DNA of 64,000 bases from Adineta steineri (Eukaryota; Rotifera; Eurotatoria; Adinetida; Adinetidae): assembly GCA_905250115.1 (NCBI GenBank), contig CAJNOI010000291.1, forward strand, positions 1-64,000, in the 5' to 3' direction. Numbering within the stretch: position 1 is the stretch's first letter; each line of letters begins with the position of its first letter. Positions 1 to 10,583 of the stretch are shown here, piece by piece. A program made the translations under genes and the position numbers. Below the pieces are notes generated by a model. The model was not told the DNA's origin. It did no database searches and worked only from the letters and a program-made list of their open reading frames with translations.

Positions 1-1956
1 TCCAACATGAAGATGAAGAATTTCACGTTCATTATGTTCTATTTCTCCTGACATTCTTTTAGAATTCAATATAAAAGTGAGAGAATAAAATCAACTTGCA
101 CTTTTCTTTGTTAGATTACATGTTTTTTATTTGTCAACAGAAATAAACGAATAGTAATCATAGTTTTAAAAATTGAAGGCACAAAGAAGATCTTTATGGA
201 TTTCATTCCATCTTGAGGGTGTGGATGCAGAGATTGTAGAAGATTCACACTCGTACCTTCAAGAATTATCTAAATGATAGATTCATTATATGTTTAGTTG
301 ATAAAAAGACGATCAAATACTTATTTAGACAAATATGCAATGGAATCATAGATATTTTTCAATCAATTTCTAGGATTGAAAATGGCATGGATGAAATGAA
401 TTGTGAAGAATGATCATGTGGAACGTTTTATATATTTTGTACTAATATATGAAATTGTAAAATTGGAGATAATGAATTAAATTGTTTTCAGATTTACCAA
501 TGTTTTCCAGATATCTGTTATTGTTTCAATAAAAGTCTTCGATATACATTTAAAAGTGCATGATACATCAAATTGTCTTGGTTCAACACATAATAGAGAA
601 TATTATCGAGCAAATTATTCAATGAATTTTCTATTAATGCGTTTATCGAATATTTTCAACAAGTATGAAAGTGAGTTTATGATCAACAATGTTATTCTGA
701 AGCGAATCTTAATAAATATTAAAATCAACAGATCTATTTTTATGATATATTAATATTGAAACGAGTATAATAGGTAATTATATGATTAACTTTAGGAAGC
801 TGTTATTTATCTATTACAGTTTCACTAAAAGAATGAAAGATAGAGAAAAAATATTTCTGATAGATTTAAACAATGTAATGGTCATTTTGACAGTGTGGGT
901 TTAGGTCTACGTGTGAATGAAAGATCAGTTTAAAACAATCATTGTTACTCACACACCAACACCCGCACCCACACCCTCAAGATGCCTGGATAGTTCATTA
1001 TCAGCAATCTTGCCCATCGGAGGTCTTTGACAAAAGCATTCTGTTAGTCTTTGAACATGTATTTATAACTTGTTTTATATTATAATGTACAGAAAAGTGA
1101 ATTTTTTAATATTGACATAAACCATATTTATTTTTACTAACGGACAAAAACCAAATAATATGCTTCATTCTGTCACTATTTCTTAACATTTATTTCAGAC
1201 TTTGAAAGAAAAAGACTGAATGCTTTTTTTTCCCTATCATTTGCTAGTGTAACATGAATATACATTCTTTTAATAAAACACCTGCAATATCGATAATGTA
1301 TAACAGTAACTAAAAAACAAGTTTGATTTTTACAAAAATAATCTGTTTTTTTATCAGAGTTAAAGTCATTCATTTTAAATGCAAGTTCTAGAATCGCATA
1401 GATACATATAGTTAGTTTAAATTTAATACTCATCGACATAAATGAAGTGCAAAATAGTTTTGAATTAGTGGCCTATAAAATCACTTCACTTTTTGTATTT
1501 TTCATCAATACCTTTAATCAGGGTCTACCTAAATGTAAGTAAAGATAAAAGCGAAAACATTGATCTATATAGATTATGATAAATATTTCATTATATTTTA
1601 TAGATTCTTATAAACACTCATAGATACTACACAAACTCTATATACATCTTACCAATGAATCTTTTTTTGCAAAGTATAGAAATATTGACTCATTGTAGAA
1701 TTTGTTTTTATCATGAGCTTATAGTGTAAGTTAACAATGATTTTTACTTTCTATTTTTATAGCTGAATATGTTTTATACATTATAATGATATAATAAATT
1801 TATCCAGTGTTTCTTTTTGTTTAGTGTTACGACCAGGAAATACGTGATTGTTAATACTGAAAGTAGTTTCGTTACTCTGAGACGAAATAAAACATTTATA
1901 TCGAACCATTACAACAATAATATACCATATCAATATTCGCACATAGATAAGTACGA
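1..1956. other. Gene-free AT-rich 5' stretch with telomere-like G-rich motifs
   Basis: No credible coding region is visible on either strand; the short open frames have the Phe/Ile/Lys/Asn-rich composition expected of random AT-rich DNA. The only structure seen is a G-rich motif (CTTGAGGGTGTGG) at 212-227 and a related inverted pair at 893-980, described separately. Confidence 0.6.
893..980. repeat. Inverted G-rich, TGTGGG-like motif pair
   Basis: The left arm (893-916) reads GTGTGGG followed by TTTAGGTCTACGTGTGA. The right arm (948-980) is C-rich, with CACCC/CCCACA units, and ends CCCTCAAG. The reverse complement of the right arm resembles the motif at 212-227, and the whole unit resembles the one at 4353-4421. 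TGTGGG is the bdelloid telomere repeat unit as I know it, so this may be a degenerate interstitial telomeric or subtelomeric remnant. That interpretation is inference. Confidence 0.4.
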
Positions 1957-3951
1957 ATGACAACTCGACCACGTTTATTTGCTCGTACATTTAAAGTAAA
2001 TCATAACCCTGAACAAACATCGTCATCAAAAAAGTCTATTATTCTACTACTGGATTTATTTTCAAGTGATATGCATTTACGTAAAGAGCTTGATCATCTT
2101 TCTAACTGTCACTGCTTTCGAGCGTATTCTATAAATAACTGTTTAGATTTAATATATCAAGATGGTATTAAAGATGGTTTAATTTTGCTTATTATTTCAT
2201 CTCGATTTGTTGACTTTATTTTCGATATCTTGTTAGAAATTGTGCCACAATTGTCATATATTTATTTATTTGATAAAGTTCCATACAACCAGCACTTAGT
2301 TCGTGATCTACGATTGCGTGGTATATTCGATAATGTTCAATTATTAACTGAGCAAATACGTGAGGACATTGAAAACTTCGAATTTTCTACTCATAAAAGC
2401 GAAGGCGTTCATTATATACTTGAAGACAGTGCAACATTTTTTTGGTATCGATTCTTCTTTAATATTCTTGACCGTTTAAAAAATACTGATATCGCAAGAC
2501 ATGAAATGATTAATCGAGTTCGTACTACTTATGGAGATGATACACGTAGATTGAAAGAAATTAATCATTTTGAGAATGAATATTACTCTGATGACGTTAT
2601 CCATTGGTACACTACACTAGGCATTTTTTTTTGGGAACTTAATCAAGCATTACGCAGTCATGATATCAATGAAATATTTTTATTGCGGGCTTACATTAGT
2701 GATCTCGACAGAAAGCTTCGAGAACTATGCTCAATGCAAATGGATTCTCAATCAAGGTGTGTATTTCGAGGTCTACTGTTACATAAATACAACTTACGTA
2801 AGCTGACAACAAATGTAGGTAAATTAATCGCAATGACTTCTTTTCAATCTACAAGTTCAGATCTCGATATTGCGAAGGTTTTTGCCGGAGATGGTGAAGT
2901 TGATTTCCCTTTTCAACCAGTTGTCTTCAAGATACTTATTGAATCAAACAACAATAAAATAGTATGTGCCGATATCTCCAAACTAAGTGACTTCGAAGAT
3001 GAAAAAGAGCTCCTATTTTCAATACGATCAATGTTTCGTATCGAACGAGTTGAATATTCTGGTAATATATGTTATATTAATTTAACAGCTGTAGATGAAG
3101 ATGATCAACAATTTTGCACAGCAATCAATCCGTGGAAAGCAAAAATTAGTGAACAGAGTTTTTTTTCTGGACGTCATGAACCATTATTTACTCGACTTTT
3201 AATCGATGAAAATAGTTCTTTTCTAGCTTTTCAACTACTTACTGATATGATGTTACGACTTCATCAAACTGAATTTGCTCGACAAGAAATGATTGAAATG
3301 TGTCGACTGAAATGTGAACACAGCTTAACTGATTTAGAGAAGATCAATGAATTTGAAAGATCCTATCAACATAGTCAAGCCATAGAATGGTATACAACAA
3401 ATTCTTTTCTTTATCGACTTCTTCATCAAGCACTTAGAATGGAAGATATTGATACTATTTTTAAACTACGTTATTACATTTATGATTTACATAATCAATT
3501 AGCTCAACTTCATCGATCTTATCTTTACTCTTTACCGTCGAATCAACCAATATTAACACTTTATCGTGGACAACGTATGAAAACTACTGAATTAACAAAA
3601 CTTCAAGAGAATGTTGATAAATTAATATCTATGAATAGCTTCTTATCGACAACAAACGATGTTATAGCCGCTATTTTTTTTGCTGGTGATGGCTGTCTTA
3701 ATGATCCAGACGAGGAAATATCAGCTGTTTATCAAATCACAATTGATACAAGTGTACCTCATTCAATTCCATTCGCAAAAATTCAGTATAAAAGTATATT
3801 TCAAGATGAAGATGAAGTTTTATTTTCCATGGCCTCAGTTTTTCGAATAGATAATGTTGAACAGTATGGAGCGTTGTGGGTAGTTGAATTAACATTAATC
3901 AACAAAGAAGATGAAACATGGAATATTCTTACAGCACATTTAAACAAATAA
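1957..3951 (+). CDS. Tandem ADP-ribosyltransferase-like protein (two R-S-E domains)
   Basis: A 664-aa single-exon protein. Residues about 20-130 form an alpha/beta domain of hydrophobic strands (starting IILLLDLF) that I cannot name; the same layout opens the 1161-aa protein at 26414. Two arginine-specific ADP-ribosyltransferase (ART) domains follow. Domain 1 has Arg271 (VFRG), the STS motif at 298-300 and Glu349-x-Glu351. Domain 2 has Arg537 (LYRG), STT at 564-566 and Glu618-x-Glu620. R-S-E with an ExE end is the known signature of NAD:arginine mono-ADP-ribosyltransferases, so both active sites look intact apart from Ser to Thr in the last STS position of domain 2. Each ART has a conserved helical lead-in (EFERSY...AIEWYTTN type). 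There is no signal peptide, so it is probably cytosolic, unlike vertebrate ecto-ARTs. The target is unknown. The first in-frame ATG was used; a poly(A) signal follows. Confidence 0.82.
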   Translation: MTTRPRLFARTFKVNHNPEQTSSSKKSIILLLDLFSSDMHLRKELDHLSNCHCFRAYSINNCLDLIYQDGIKDGLILLIISSRFVDFIFDILLEIVPQLSYIYLFDKVPYNQHLVRDLRLRGIFDNVQLLTEQIREDIENFEFSTHKSEGVHYILEDSATFFWYRFFFNILDRLKNTDIARHEMINRVRTTYGDDTRRLKEINHFENEYYSDDVIHWYTTLGIFFWELNQALRSHDINEIFLLRAYISDLDRKLRELCSMQMDSQSRCVFRGLLLHKYNLRKLTTNVGKLIAMTSFQSTSSDLDIAKVFAGDGEVDFPFQPVVFKILIESNNNKIVCADISKLSDFEDEKELLFSIRSMFRIERVEYSGNICYINLTAVDEDDQQFCTAINPWKAKISEQSFFSGRHEPLFTRLLIDENSSFLAFQLLTDMMLRLHQTEFARQEMIEMCRLKCEHSLTDLEKINEFERSYQHSQAIEWYTTNSFLYRLLHQALRMEDIDTIFKLRYYIYDLHNQLAQLHRSYLYSLPSNQPILTLYRGQRMKTTELTKLQENVDKLISMNSFLSTTNDVIAAIFFAGDGCLNDPDEEISAVYQITIDTSVPHSIPFAKIQYKSIFQDEDEVLFSMASVFRIDNVEQYGALWVVELTLINKEDETWNILTAHLNK

Positions 3952-4034
3952 CATCAGTCAATCATCATGTATTTATTCAACAAACTATATTTTACATTGA
4001 GAGTTTGATATTGTTTTTCAACTTTAAAATATAA

Positions 4035-4040
4035 AATAAA
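4035..4040 (+). terminator. Poly(A) signal of the tandem ART gene
   Basis: A canonical AATAAA lies 84 bases after the stop codon at 3951, in an AT-rich 3' flank. This is a plausible polyadenylation signal; cleavage is not shown. Confidence 0.4.
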
Positions 4041-4352
4041 AACGTTTTTGTGAAGCTTGTAATGATATAGTATTATATAATTATGTGTGACACAAATTCG
4101 AATATATGACGTTGGTATTGTGATTGATAAAATGCAAATAAAGTGATATTAAGATAAGAAAAAGATGCAATTATATTAGACTTATCTCTGTTTACCTCTT
4201 TTATCACCCTTCAAAGTTGTAGGCACCAGTTGTGGTATATACGAGACAGATATGAAAACGTTGAGTAATATCTTTCATGAGTATGAATCAAAGAATGATC
4301 AGTCTGAGTTTTCTTATATGTTATTTTTCATAAAATCATTGCCGTTATATGA

Positions 4353-4421
4353 TGGGTGTGGGTGTGGGTGTGCGAGTTATATTCATTCGCTCACACCTAG
4401 ACCTACATCCATACTCTCAAG
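4353..4421. repeat. Interstitial TGTGGG repeat with inverted C-rich partner
   Basis: Bases 4353-4372 are three TGTGGG-type units in register. An inverted, C-rich partner at 4390-4421 (CTCACACCTAGACC... ending ACTCTCAAG) follows. The same two half-motifs occur at 893-980, and single copies at 212-227 and 7494-7511. It stands out sharply from the surrounding AT-rich DNA. TGTGGG is the known bdelloid telomere unit. Confidence 0.5.
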
Positions 4422-4674
4422 GTGGTGAAAAGGGATTGCTTATATAATAATGTAAACAAGAGAAGAGCAAAATAACTGACTGTATATACTAAAAAGATTA
4501 ATAAATACATTTATTAAAAGAGGGATGTATACGAAAATGAATCTAATAAAATAATTTTTAAAAAACTGAATCGTTATAAATGTGTTAAGATATCGTTTCT
4601 TTTTAATGATATACAAAATGTAAAAGATCAACACAATTATGTAACTGTCTAATTGATTATCCTTTACATCAACA

Positions 4675-5023
4675 AGATAAATATTTACTTTGTACATCAG
4701 ATTCGTTGTCAATTCAATGTATATTATTATAAAAATGGAAATTTAGTTAAAAATCCTTTTCGAGAAGATGAATTCTTGTGTGATTTAATAGATGTTATGG
4801 ATTAATTAATGATGAATTTGGTGAATATCCATTAATACCGAGAATGAGTTCTGATCGTATGAAACTACTTCATATACATACAAAAATTTTCCAAACCTCA
4901 TCAACAAATAATGTTCTTGGAATATGGTATTGTCATCGTGATATATTAATTCTTAAAGACTCTGATAGCGGTCAGAAAGTTCTGAAACAACAGTTATTTT
5001 ATATTCATAATTCTTTTAATTGA
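4675..5023 (+). pseudogene. Frameshifted coding remnant, family unknown
   Basis: Two overlapping frames read as normal protein rather than AT-rich noise. The first frame, from about 4675 to 4797, includes KNGNLVKNPFREDEF. After one shift near 4800 the second frame runs from about 4804 to the stop at 5021-5023, including EFGEYPLIPRMSSDRMKLL and LGIWYCHRDILILK. The two are continuous in sense only if one frameshift is accepted. There is no start codon and no flanking exons with good splice sites. I do not recognise the family. It is best read as the decayed end of a gene whose body is missing; two exons of a live gene is less likely. Confidence 0.35.
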
Positions 5024-6273
5024 ATGTGTTTTGTGACAATAGATCGATAGAAAAAAACATAATCTCAAGATTAATTTGATTGATAAATAAAGATAGAAAT
5101 GAAAGGTATTTGGGCGATTTTTACGATAATAATCAAGATATTTGAATGAACAAATTTAATGGTTTCAAGAATGAGATTTCAAAAAAACGATTTTCTCTGA
5201 CATATATTAATTATGGAATAAAATAAGTGCTATGTAAAATATATTGAATGTTCAGTTCTTAAATTAACAGTAAATATTATGAAAATGCTCAGTTTATTGT
5301 ATTAAGTATCAGTAAGGATATAGGATTACTATCAGTAAGAAAAAGAAATTTGCTAAGTAAAGAATTCAAATTTGATCAGTAAGTAATACACGTTTTATCA
5401 GTAGAAAAAAGAAATTGTAAATTACATATCACGGAACGAGAAGACAAATTTGATATAGATAAACTTGAATCATTGCACCAGTAAGGCAGATTTTGCTTTT
5501 GATGGACGACCTCTTTTTCTTTGACGGTGATATGAACCACATTCATATTTATTATCAGTTAGTACTTTCAAGTATGTAGTAGAAAAGAAAACATAGCATA
5601 GATGAGTCACGCAATAGTATACTTCAATTTATTGACTGATCCTATAACATAACTAACTGAGAGTCGATTTTATTTACTGATCATGGAAATTTCTAATCAT
5701 GCGGTTTATTTAATTACTGATCACTTAAATCCATGAATGCTAATTATAATTAAGATATTGAGCTACTTCGTGTTTCTGTTAGTATAAACTATTTTATTTA
5801 TATTGTTATTTTTCACCATGAAAGATGTTAACATTAATTAAACTGTTGCGATGTAGAATCTGACGAAGATTGACTTTATCAAATGGAATATTTATTTGAT
5901 TGCGTATTAACAATTCTAGAGTTTACTTAGTGAGACTCAATTAGATAGTAAAAGTAGAATTAAACACGGAAACCAGTATACAATATTTTAAGAAAAACAG
6001 GAGACTCGCATGCTCAGTCGATAATATATGAAAGCAGTAATTAGTTATAAAAAATGTGTTTTTTATTTTGACTAAAATAATTATAGACAAACTGATGTAT
6101 ATAATGAGGCTGTCTACATAAATAAATGCGTATATATACCTTCTGTCACTCTGCAAAATAAACATTCTTGATTATTTTTTGCGTTGATGCAGTTAAAACG
6201 ACAATTTTTATTTAGTAAACTGAAAGTTTTTAACGTTTTTTCTACATTATTGAGAACAAATCATTAAAACTTT

Positions 6274-7269
6274 ATGATGAATTCAGAAGAAAACGATACA
6301 TCGACAACAACATTTCAAGTAGCTGAAACTCAATTAACTCGCCTTATAAAATATATCATTTTCCAAACTTTTCAAATTCCTGCGATATTTTGTTTCATAC
6401 TGATTTTTTACAGTGTCTATCGTGAACGTGAACTTCGTCGTCTTCATAATCATGTTATGCTTTTAATCCTTCTTAGTTGCTTTATTCTTTTAATCGGTGA
6501 ACTTCCGATAACGTTAAGTTTTTTTTATCGTGGATGGTTAGAACCTCAGTCTGATCGTCTTTGTCTCTATTGGATTTTTATGAATTATACTTTTGAAGCG
6601 ATGATTTTTCTTCTAATGGCATTTGCAAGTATCGAACGATTCGTATTGATATTTTTTTCAACAGTTATAACAGGATCAGGACGTCGAAAATGTTTTTTTC
6701 ATTATATTCCAATGATATTCTGTTGTGTTCTTGTAATCTTTTGGTATATCATCTTGCTCTTCTTATATCCATGTGTCAATACTTTCAACTTTAGTTCATT
6801 CCTATGCAATTCTGCTTGTTATCAATCGAACGTTGTAATTGGAACAATTGATTGGGTAGGAACTGTTCTTTTACCTGTATTGATTACCATTGTTTTTAAT
6901 GTGTTATTATTGATTCGTGTAATATTACAAAAACGACGTTTACATATCGGTATGAATTGGCGTCGTTCAAGAAAAATGTTGATTCAATTACTTTCTGTCG
7001 TATTAATATTTCTTTGCACACAGATTCCTCTGACTATATTCGCATTGATTCGTCTAATTTTTGATCCAAATTTTCTGAGTACTATAGTCATATTATGGTA
7101 TTATTTTACAACATATTTCATCATTTTGCTGATTCCATTTGCATATGTTATTACGACAAATGAAATACACAAACATCTAATTATTTTAAAATTTTGTAAA
7201 CCTCGTTTGATAAATCCTGTGACAGTTAATACAATTCAACAACCAAAATATCCTACTACCAAGATTTAA
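6274..7269 (+). CDS. Rhodopsin-like seven-TM receptor, divergent bdelloid type
   Basis: A 331-aa single-exon protein with seven hydrophobic segments: about 30-48, 60-88, 98-128, 145-165, 190-216, 233-257 and 268-290. TM3 ends with SIERF in place of Asp-Arg-Tyr, a short Arg/Lys-rich stretch (QKRRLH...WRRSRK) precedes TM6, and TM7 ends in a proline-containing segment. The N-terminal tail carries Asn-based possible glycosylation sites. It shares its plan and several blocks (ER[FH].L.F, FIHYLP-like after TM3, YPC before extracellular loop 2, WR..R.M..QLLS before TM6) with the receptor at 23091, so the two are paralogues. The ligand is unknown. The class (rhodopsin-like, peptide-receptor-like) follows from topology and the TM3 and TM6 motifs. 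The start is the first ATG; a second ATG follows immediately. Confidence 0.75.
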   Translation: MMNSEENDTSTTTFQVAETQLTRLIKYIIFQTFQIPAIFCFILIFYSVYRERELRRLHNHVMLLILLSCFILLIGELPITLSFFYRGWLEPQSDRLCLYWIFMNYTFEAMIFLLMAFASIERFVLIFFSTVITGSGRRKCFFHYIPMIFCCVLVIFWYIILLFLYPCVNTFNFSSFLCNSACYQSNVVIGTIDWVGTVLLPVLITIVFNVLLLIRVILQKRRLHIGMNWRRSRKMLIQLLSVVLIFLCTQIPLTIFALIRLIFDPNFLSTIVILWYYFTTYFIILLIPFAYVITTNEIHKHLIILKFCKPRLINPVTVNTIQQPKYPTTKI

Positions 7270-7639
7270 CCAACTATAAGAAGAGAATTTCACCAACATA
7301 GGAGATCGATCTACACATTCTTTTTCGTATTGTTTTCATTATACTGTACTCTTTGTTGTTGTTCTTTTTTTCTTCAAATATATTAATTCAATCTGAGTTC
7401 AATATCGATTTTGCACAATGAAAGTGAACGTGAATCAAAGAGAATTAGCGAAAGGAAATCGAGACTTTAACAGATATCATAGTTCTCTTTCATCCTCACC
7501 CGCACTCTCAATTTATTCTAATTCAGACAATTAATTCCAATAAAATAAACATTTTGTCAAGAATATAATAACAAGTTACATGACTAAAAGTATTTCAAGA
7601 TTAAATCTGATAAATCAGTAATAAGCAAATCATTTATTT
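7270..7639. other. Convergent 3' spacer
   Basis: This is 370 bases between the receptor's stop and the stop of the minus-strand Kelch gene. It holds a single copy of the G-rich motif on the minus strand (7494-7511) and otherwise AT-rich sequence. Nothing else is recognised. Confidence 0.5.
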
Positions 7640-9337
7640 CTAATATGTTTTTGATGGACCATAGAGTTCAGAAGTATTTAAAAGTATACTACTACTAGCT
7701 CCACCAACAATAAAAACTGAACCATTCTCTAATATCGATGCAGTATGTTGTCTTCGCGTATAGTTCATATTTGCAGCAAATGTCCAAGTGCCTGTTGATA
7801 AATTATATAACTCAGTACTACTTAGTTCCTCATTACCATTCCATCCACCAGTAACTAACACTTGTCCATTTGTTAATAAAGATGCTGTATGTTCACATCG
7901 TTTATGAGTCATATTACCAGTAGTTGTCCAAGTTTCAGTTGATGGATTATACAATTCAGCTGTATTTAATTCTTTATTCCGATAATATCCACCACTAACT
8001 AATACATTACCATTCCGTAATATAGATGCTGTGTGACCAATTCTTATAGAAATCATACTACCCGTGGTTGTCCAAGTTCTTGTCGATGGATCATACAACT
8101 CAGCACTGTTCATTTCAATATATTGAGTGAATCCACCACTAACTAAAACTTTTCCGTTGTTTAATACAACTGCTGCATGAATTTGTCGCGCATAATTCAT
8201 ACTACCAACAGTTATCCAAGTTTCACTTCGTGAATCATATAATTCTGAACTATTTAACTCTTTGTCTCCATTCCATCCACCGACAATTAACACCTGTCCA
8301 TTTTTTAATAAAGATGCTGTATGAAAATAACGTGCAGAACTCATGTTCGCAATAACTGTCCAAGTTTCTGTTGTTGGATCATACAATTCTGCACTATTTA
8401 AATATCTACCACTAAAACTAAATCCACCTGTAACTAATACTTTTCCGTTTTCCAATACCGACATTGTATGACCACATCGTTCGAAATTCAAACTGCTAGT
8501 AAGTTTCCAAGATTCTGTCGATGGATCATATAATTCACTGCTATTCAAAGGATAATCATTATAAAGTCCTGCGGTAATCAATACTTTTCCATCTTTTAAT
8601 ACGGATGCTGTATGCCCATTTCTTGCATAGATCATACTTCCACTATTGAACCATTCTAGAAAGAAGTCATTTAATGTAATATATTTATTCCTTTGTGGCT
8701 TACTTGATTGTTGAATAGGGACAGTTGTAGTTAGAACTATATCTGTTGTTGGTTCTATTACTATTAGTGGTACCATTGTTGTTGTATACACTTCTTCTAT
8801 TTCTGGCACTATTGTTGTTGTGTAGGCTTCTTCTATTTCGGGTACTATTGTTGTTGTGTAGACTTCTTCTATTTCTGGTATCATCGTTGTCGTATACACT
8901 TCTTCTATTTCGGGTACTATTGTTGTTGTATAGACTAGTTCTGTCTCAGATACCATTGTTGTTGAGAAGACTTCTTCTATTTCGGGTACTCTTGTTATTG
9001 TTGCTATTATCTCTGTTGTATCAGGTACTATTTCTATTTCTACTAATACTATTGCGTCTGGTACCTCTTCTGTTGTTGTACGTATTATATCTGCTACAGG
9101 TATTATAGTTGTTGTAGGTATTATTTCTATTGTTGTTGTTGTTAACGTTGTAGCAGCATTGATGTTGGACTCTCTTGGTATACATAAGCCACATTTTAAT
9201 AGTAGATAGAGAATAATCACAGAAATGATTGCATTGAATAAACAAATACAGAGAACTATAATCCATCGCCAGTGTAAACATTTATGTCGTCCATAATTTC
9301 TATCATGCATGACGAGACCTAGACTACTATTATCCAT
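7640..9337 (-). CDS. Type II membrane protein with 7-blade Kelch propeller
   Basis: A 565-aa single-exon protein. A short cytosolic tail (1-24) leads to one TM segment (about 25-49), a Thr/Val/Glu-rich stalk (50-225) and seven Kelch repeats of about 48 aa beginning near residues 235, 283, 332, 380, 428, 476 and 524. Each repeat has the HTAS-L-NG-VLV-GG...L-S-ELYDPST-TW pattern typical of bdelloid and bacterial Kelch proteins. The last blade lacks its closing Trp strand, and the segment just before blade 1 (FLEWFNSGS, 226-234) can supply it, so the propeller looks complete and closed. Stalk residues 117-188 are six 12-aa tandem copies (PEIEEVYTTT-like), rich in Thr and so probable O-glycosylation sites. 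Topology predicts an extracellular propeller, perhaps for ligand or glycan binding. No catalytic motif is seen. Confidence 0.8.
   Translation of the reverse strand: MDNSSLGLVMHDRNYGRHKCLHWRWIIVLCICLFNAIISVIILYLLLKCGLCIPRESNINAATTLTTTTIEIIPTTTIIPVADIIRTTTEEVPDAIVLVEIEIVPDTTEIIATITRVPEIEEVFSTTMVSETELVYTTTIVPEIEEVYTTTMIPEIEEVYTTTIVPEIEEAYTTTIVPEIEEVYTTTMVPLIVIEPTTDIVLTTTVPIQQSSKPQRNKYITLNDFFLEWFNSGSMIYARNGHTASVLKDGKVLITAGLYNDYPLNSSELYDPSTESWKLTSSLNFERCGHTMSVLENGKVLVTGGFSFSGRYLNSAELYDPTTETWTVIANMSSARYFHTASLLKNGQVLIVGGWNGDKELNSSELYDSRSETWITVGSMNYARQIHAAVVLNNGKVLVSGGFTQYIEMNSAELYDPSTRTWTTTGSMISIRIGHTASILRNGNVLVSGGYYRNKELNTAELYNPSTETWTTTGNMTHKRCEHTASLLTNGQVLVTGGWNGNEELSSTELYNLSTGTWTFAANMNYTRRQHTASILENGSVFIVGGASSSILLNTSELYGPSKTY
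8774..8989 (-). repeat. 36-bp tandem repeat in the Kelch protein stalk
   Basis: Six copies of a 36-bp unit encode a 12-aa repeat (VPEIEEVYTTTI/M). The second copy has diverged (VSETELVYTTTI). The codons are very uniform, suggesting recent expansion. Copy number is likely to vary between alleles, so the stalk length may be polymorphic. Confidence 0.85.
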
Positions 9338-9829
9338 TAATTTTCAGCAATAAGTCTATTTTGAAATAAAATACAAATTATTGTTGTATAACACTTGTTG
9401 TTTTGTTTTTCACTGCAGTAAAAGTATCAAAGATGAAGCAGACTTGCTTCAAAGATAAGAAAGCATGGCTGTATTCTTATCTTTATATTATATTTTTGCA
9501 GTTCTCTAGTATAATACAGAATAATATTTTCATTCTACGATTTGTCACATTCAATATTTTTGTTAAGCAGCGACTGTTACACATAGGGTATGTAGAAGAT
9601 CTTTCTGATCATTCTTTTATCTCTTTATATCTCATAAATGTTAATATTATACTAGTTCTATTTTCGAAGACATATCGTGGTGTACTAAGCATTTTATTAG
9701 AAGCATATTTAAATACAGATTACTCGGTTTATCGATATATTTATAATTAAAAAAATATATATCATAAAGTTACAACTAACACGTGTGTTAAACTAAAAAA
9801 AGCTATTACATTATTTTTTTTCTACTAAG

Positions 9830-10020
9830 AGACATTGCACGCAAGCCACGACCGACGTTGCTCAATGGATCTCACCGATTTCGCTGATATTTCTACAATA
9901 GTTAGGCATAAGTGTTTTAGGAATAATCTGAAAATTTTAGCTCAAACGGCCGAACCATTCCTGAGATATGACGGGACCAAGCTAGGGGGGGTCAGGTATA
10001 TCTGAAGACTTTTTTAGGGC
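9830..10020. repeat. GC-richer repeat-like block
   Basis: The segment at about 9835-9990 is clearly richer in G and C than its surroundings and ends in a run of seven G. It resembles the non-coding 'not followed by a clear frame' segments seen in dispersed eukaryotic repeats. It sits directly upstream of the 123-bp inverted repeat at 10291-10583, so both may belong to one non-autonomous element. No transposase frame is visible. Confidence 0.3.
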
Positions 10021-10290
10021 AACTCGTCTCACTAAATTTTCATTTTCTTAACAATGATGGGCTATCTTTTGGTGGTATTGAAAGTCCTCTTTTCTAAAAT
10101 TTTTGTTGTGCCCTGCTATATACCATGTTTAGAAAATGTGTCCAACTGTGCATAGTCACTTAGTCACATCTGAATGTATCGACACACATCAGAAAAAGTT
10201 TGTTATTTTGAATTTTTTCTAATAAAGTTTTTTCAACAATTTTCCAGTCTTTTTCAGTAGACTTTACCTCAGAAAAGGTTGTATCTGACT

Positions 10291-10583
10291 ATTTTCATCA
10301 ATATGAATTGCTACGGTCAAAAAACTAATATCATATTCAAAATCAGCACAAAAAAATACACTGAAAAACATATATTTGACGCAAAAAAAACAATTTTACC
10401 AAAATTTACCTGTAGGGGACCTCAGCCAGTTTTTAGAAGAAATAACTACTGAGGGGTACCACAGGTGAATTTTGGTAAAATTGTTTTTTTTGCGTCAAAT
10501 ATATGTTTTTCAGTGTATTTTTTTGTGCTGATTTTGAATATGATATTAGTTTTTTGACCGTAGCAATTCATATTGATGAAAAT
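10291..10583. mobile_element. 123-bp near-perfect inverted repeat (foldback/MITE-like)
   Basis: The arms at 10291-10413 and 10461-10583 are reverse complements with one visible mismatch over 123 bases, separated by 47 bp. The spacer itself contains a partial palindrome (ACCTCAG ... CTGAGGGG). Such high arm identity implies recent origin or ongoing gene conversion. It encodes nothing. No clear target-site duplication is visible at the arm ends. A foldback or MITE-type element, or the terminal part of a larger element starting near 9830, fits best. A long hairpin RNA source is an alternative. Confidence 0.7.

Larger units (their letters stand above)
3952..6273. other. Spacer with poly(A) site, telomere-like motif and one coding remnant
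   Basis: It holds the AATAAA at 4035-4040, the TGTGGG-like pair at 4353-4421 and a frameshifted coding remnant at 4675-5023. From 5024 to 6273 no gene, RNA or repeat is recognisable. Confidence 0.55.

Noticed and set aside
8746..9108. Leu/Val-rich 120-codon frame on the plus strand
   Set aside because: Antisense shadow of the Thr/Val-rich stalk repeats of the Kelch protein.
9403..9750. 115-codon plus-strand open frame
   Set aside because: Composition is dominated by Phe, Ile, Leu, Tyr and Asn as expected of AT-rich DNA. It has no recognisable domain and no ATG at its beginning, so it is not supported.
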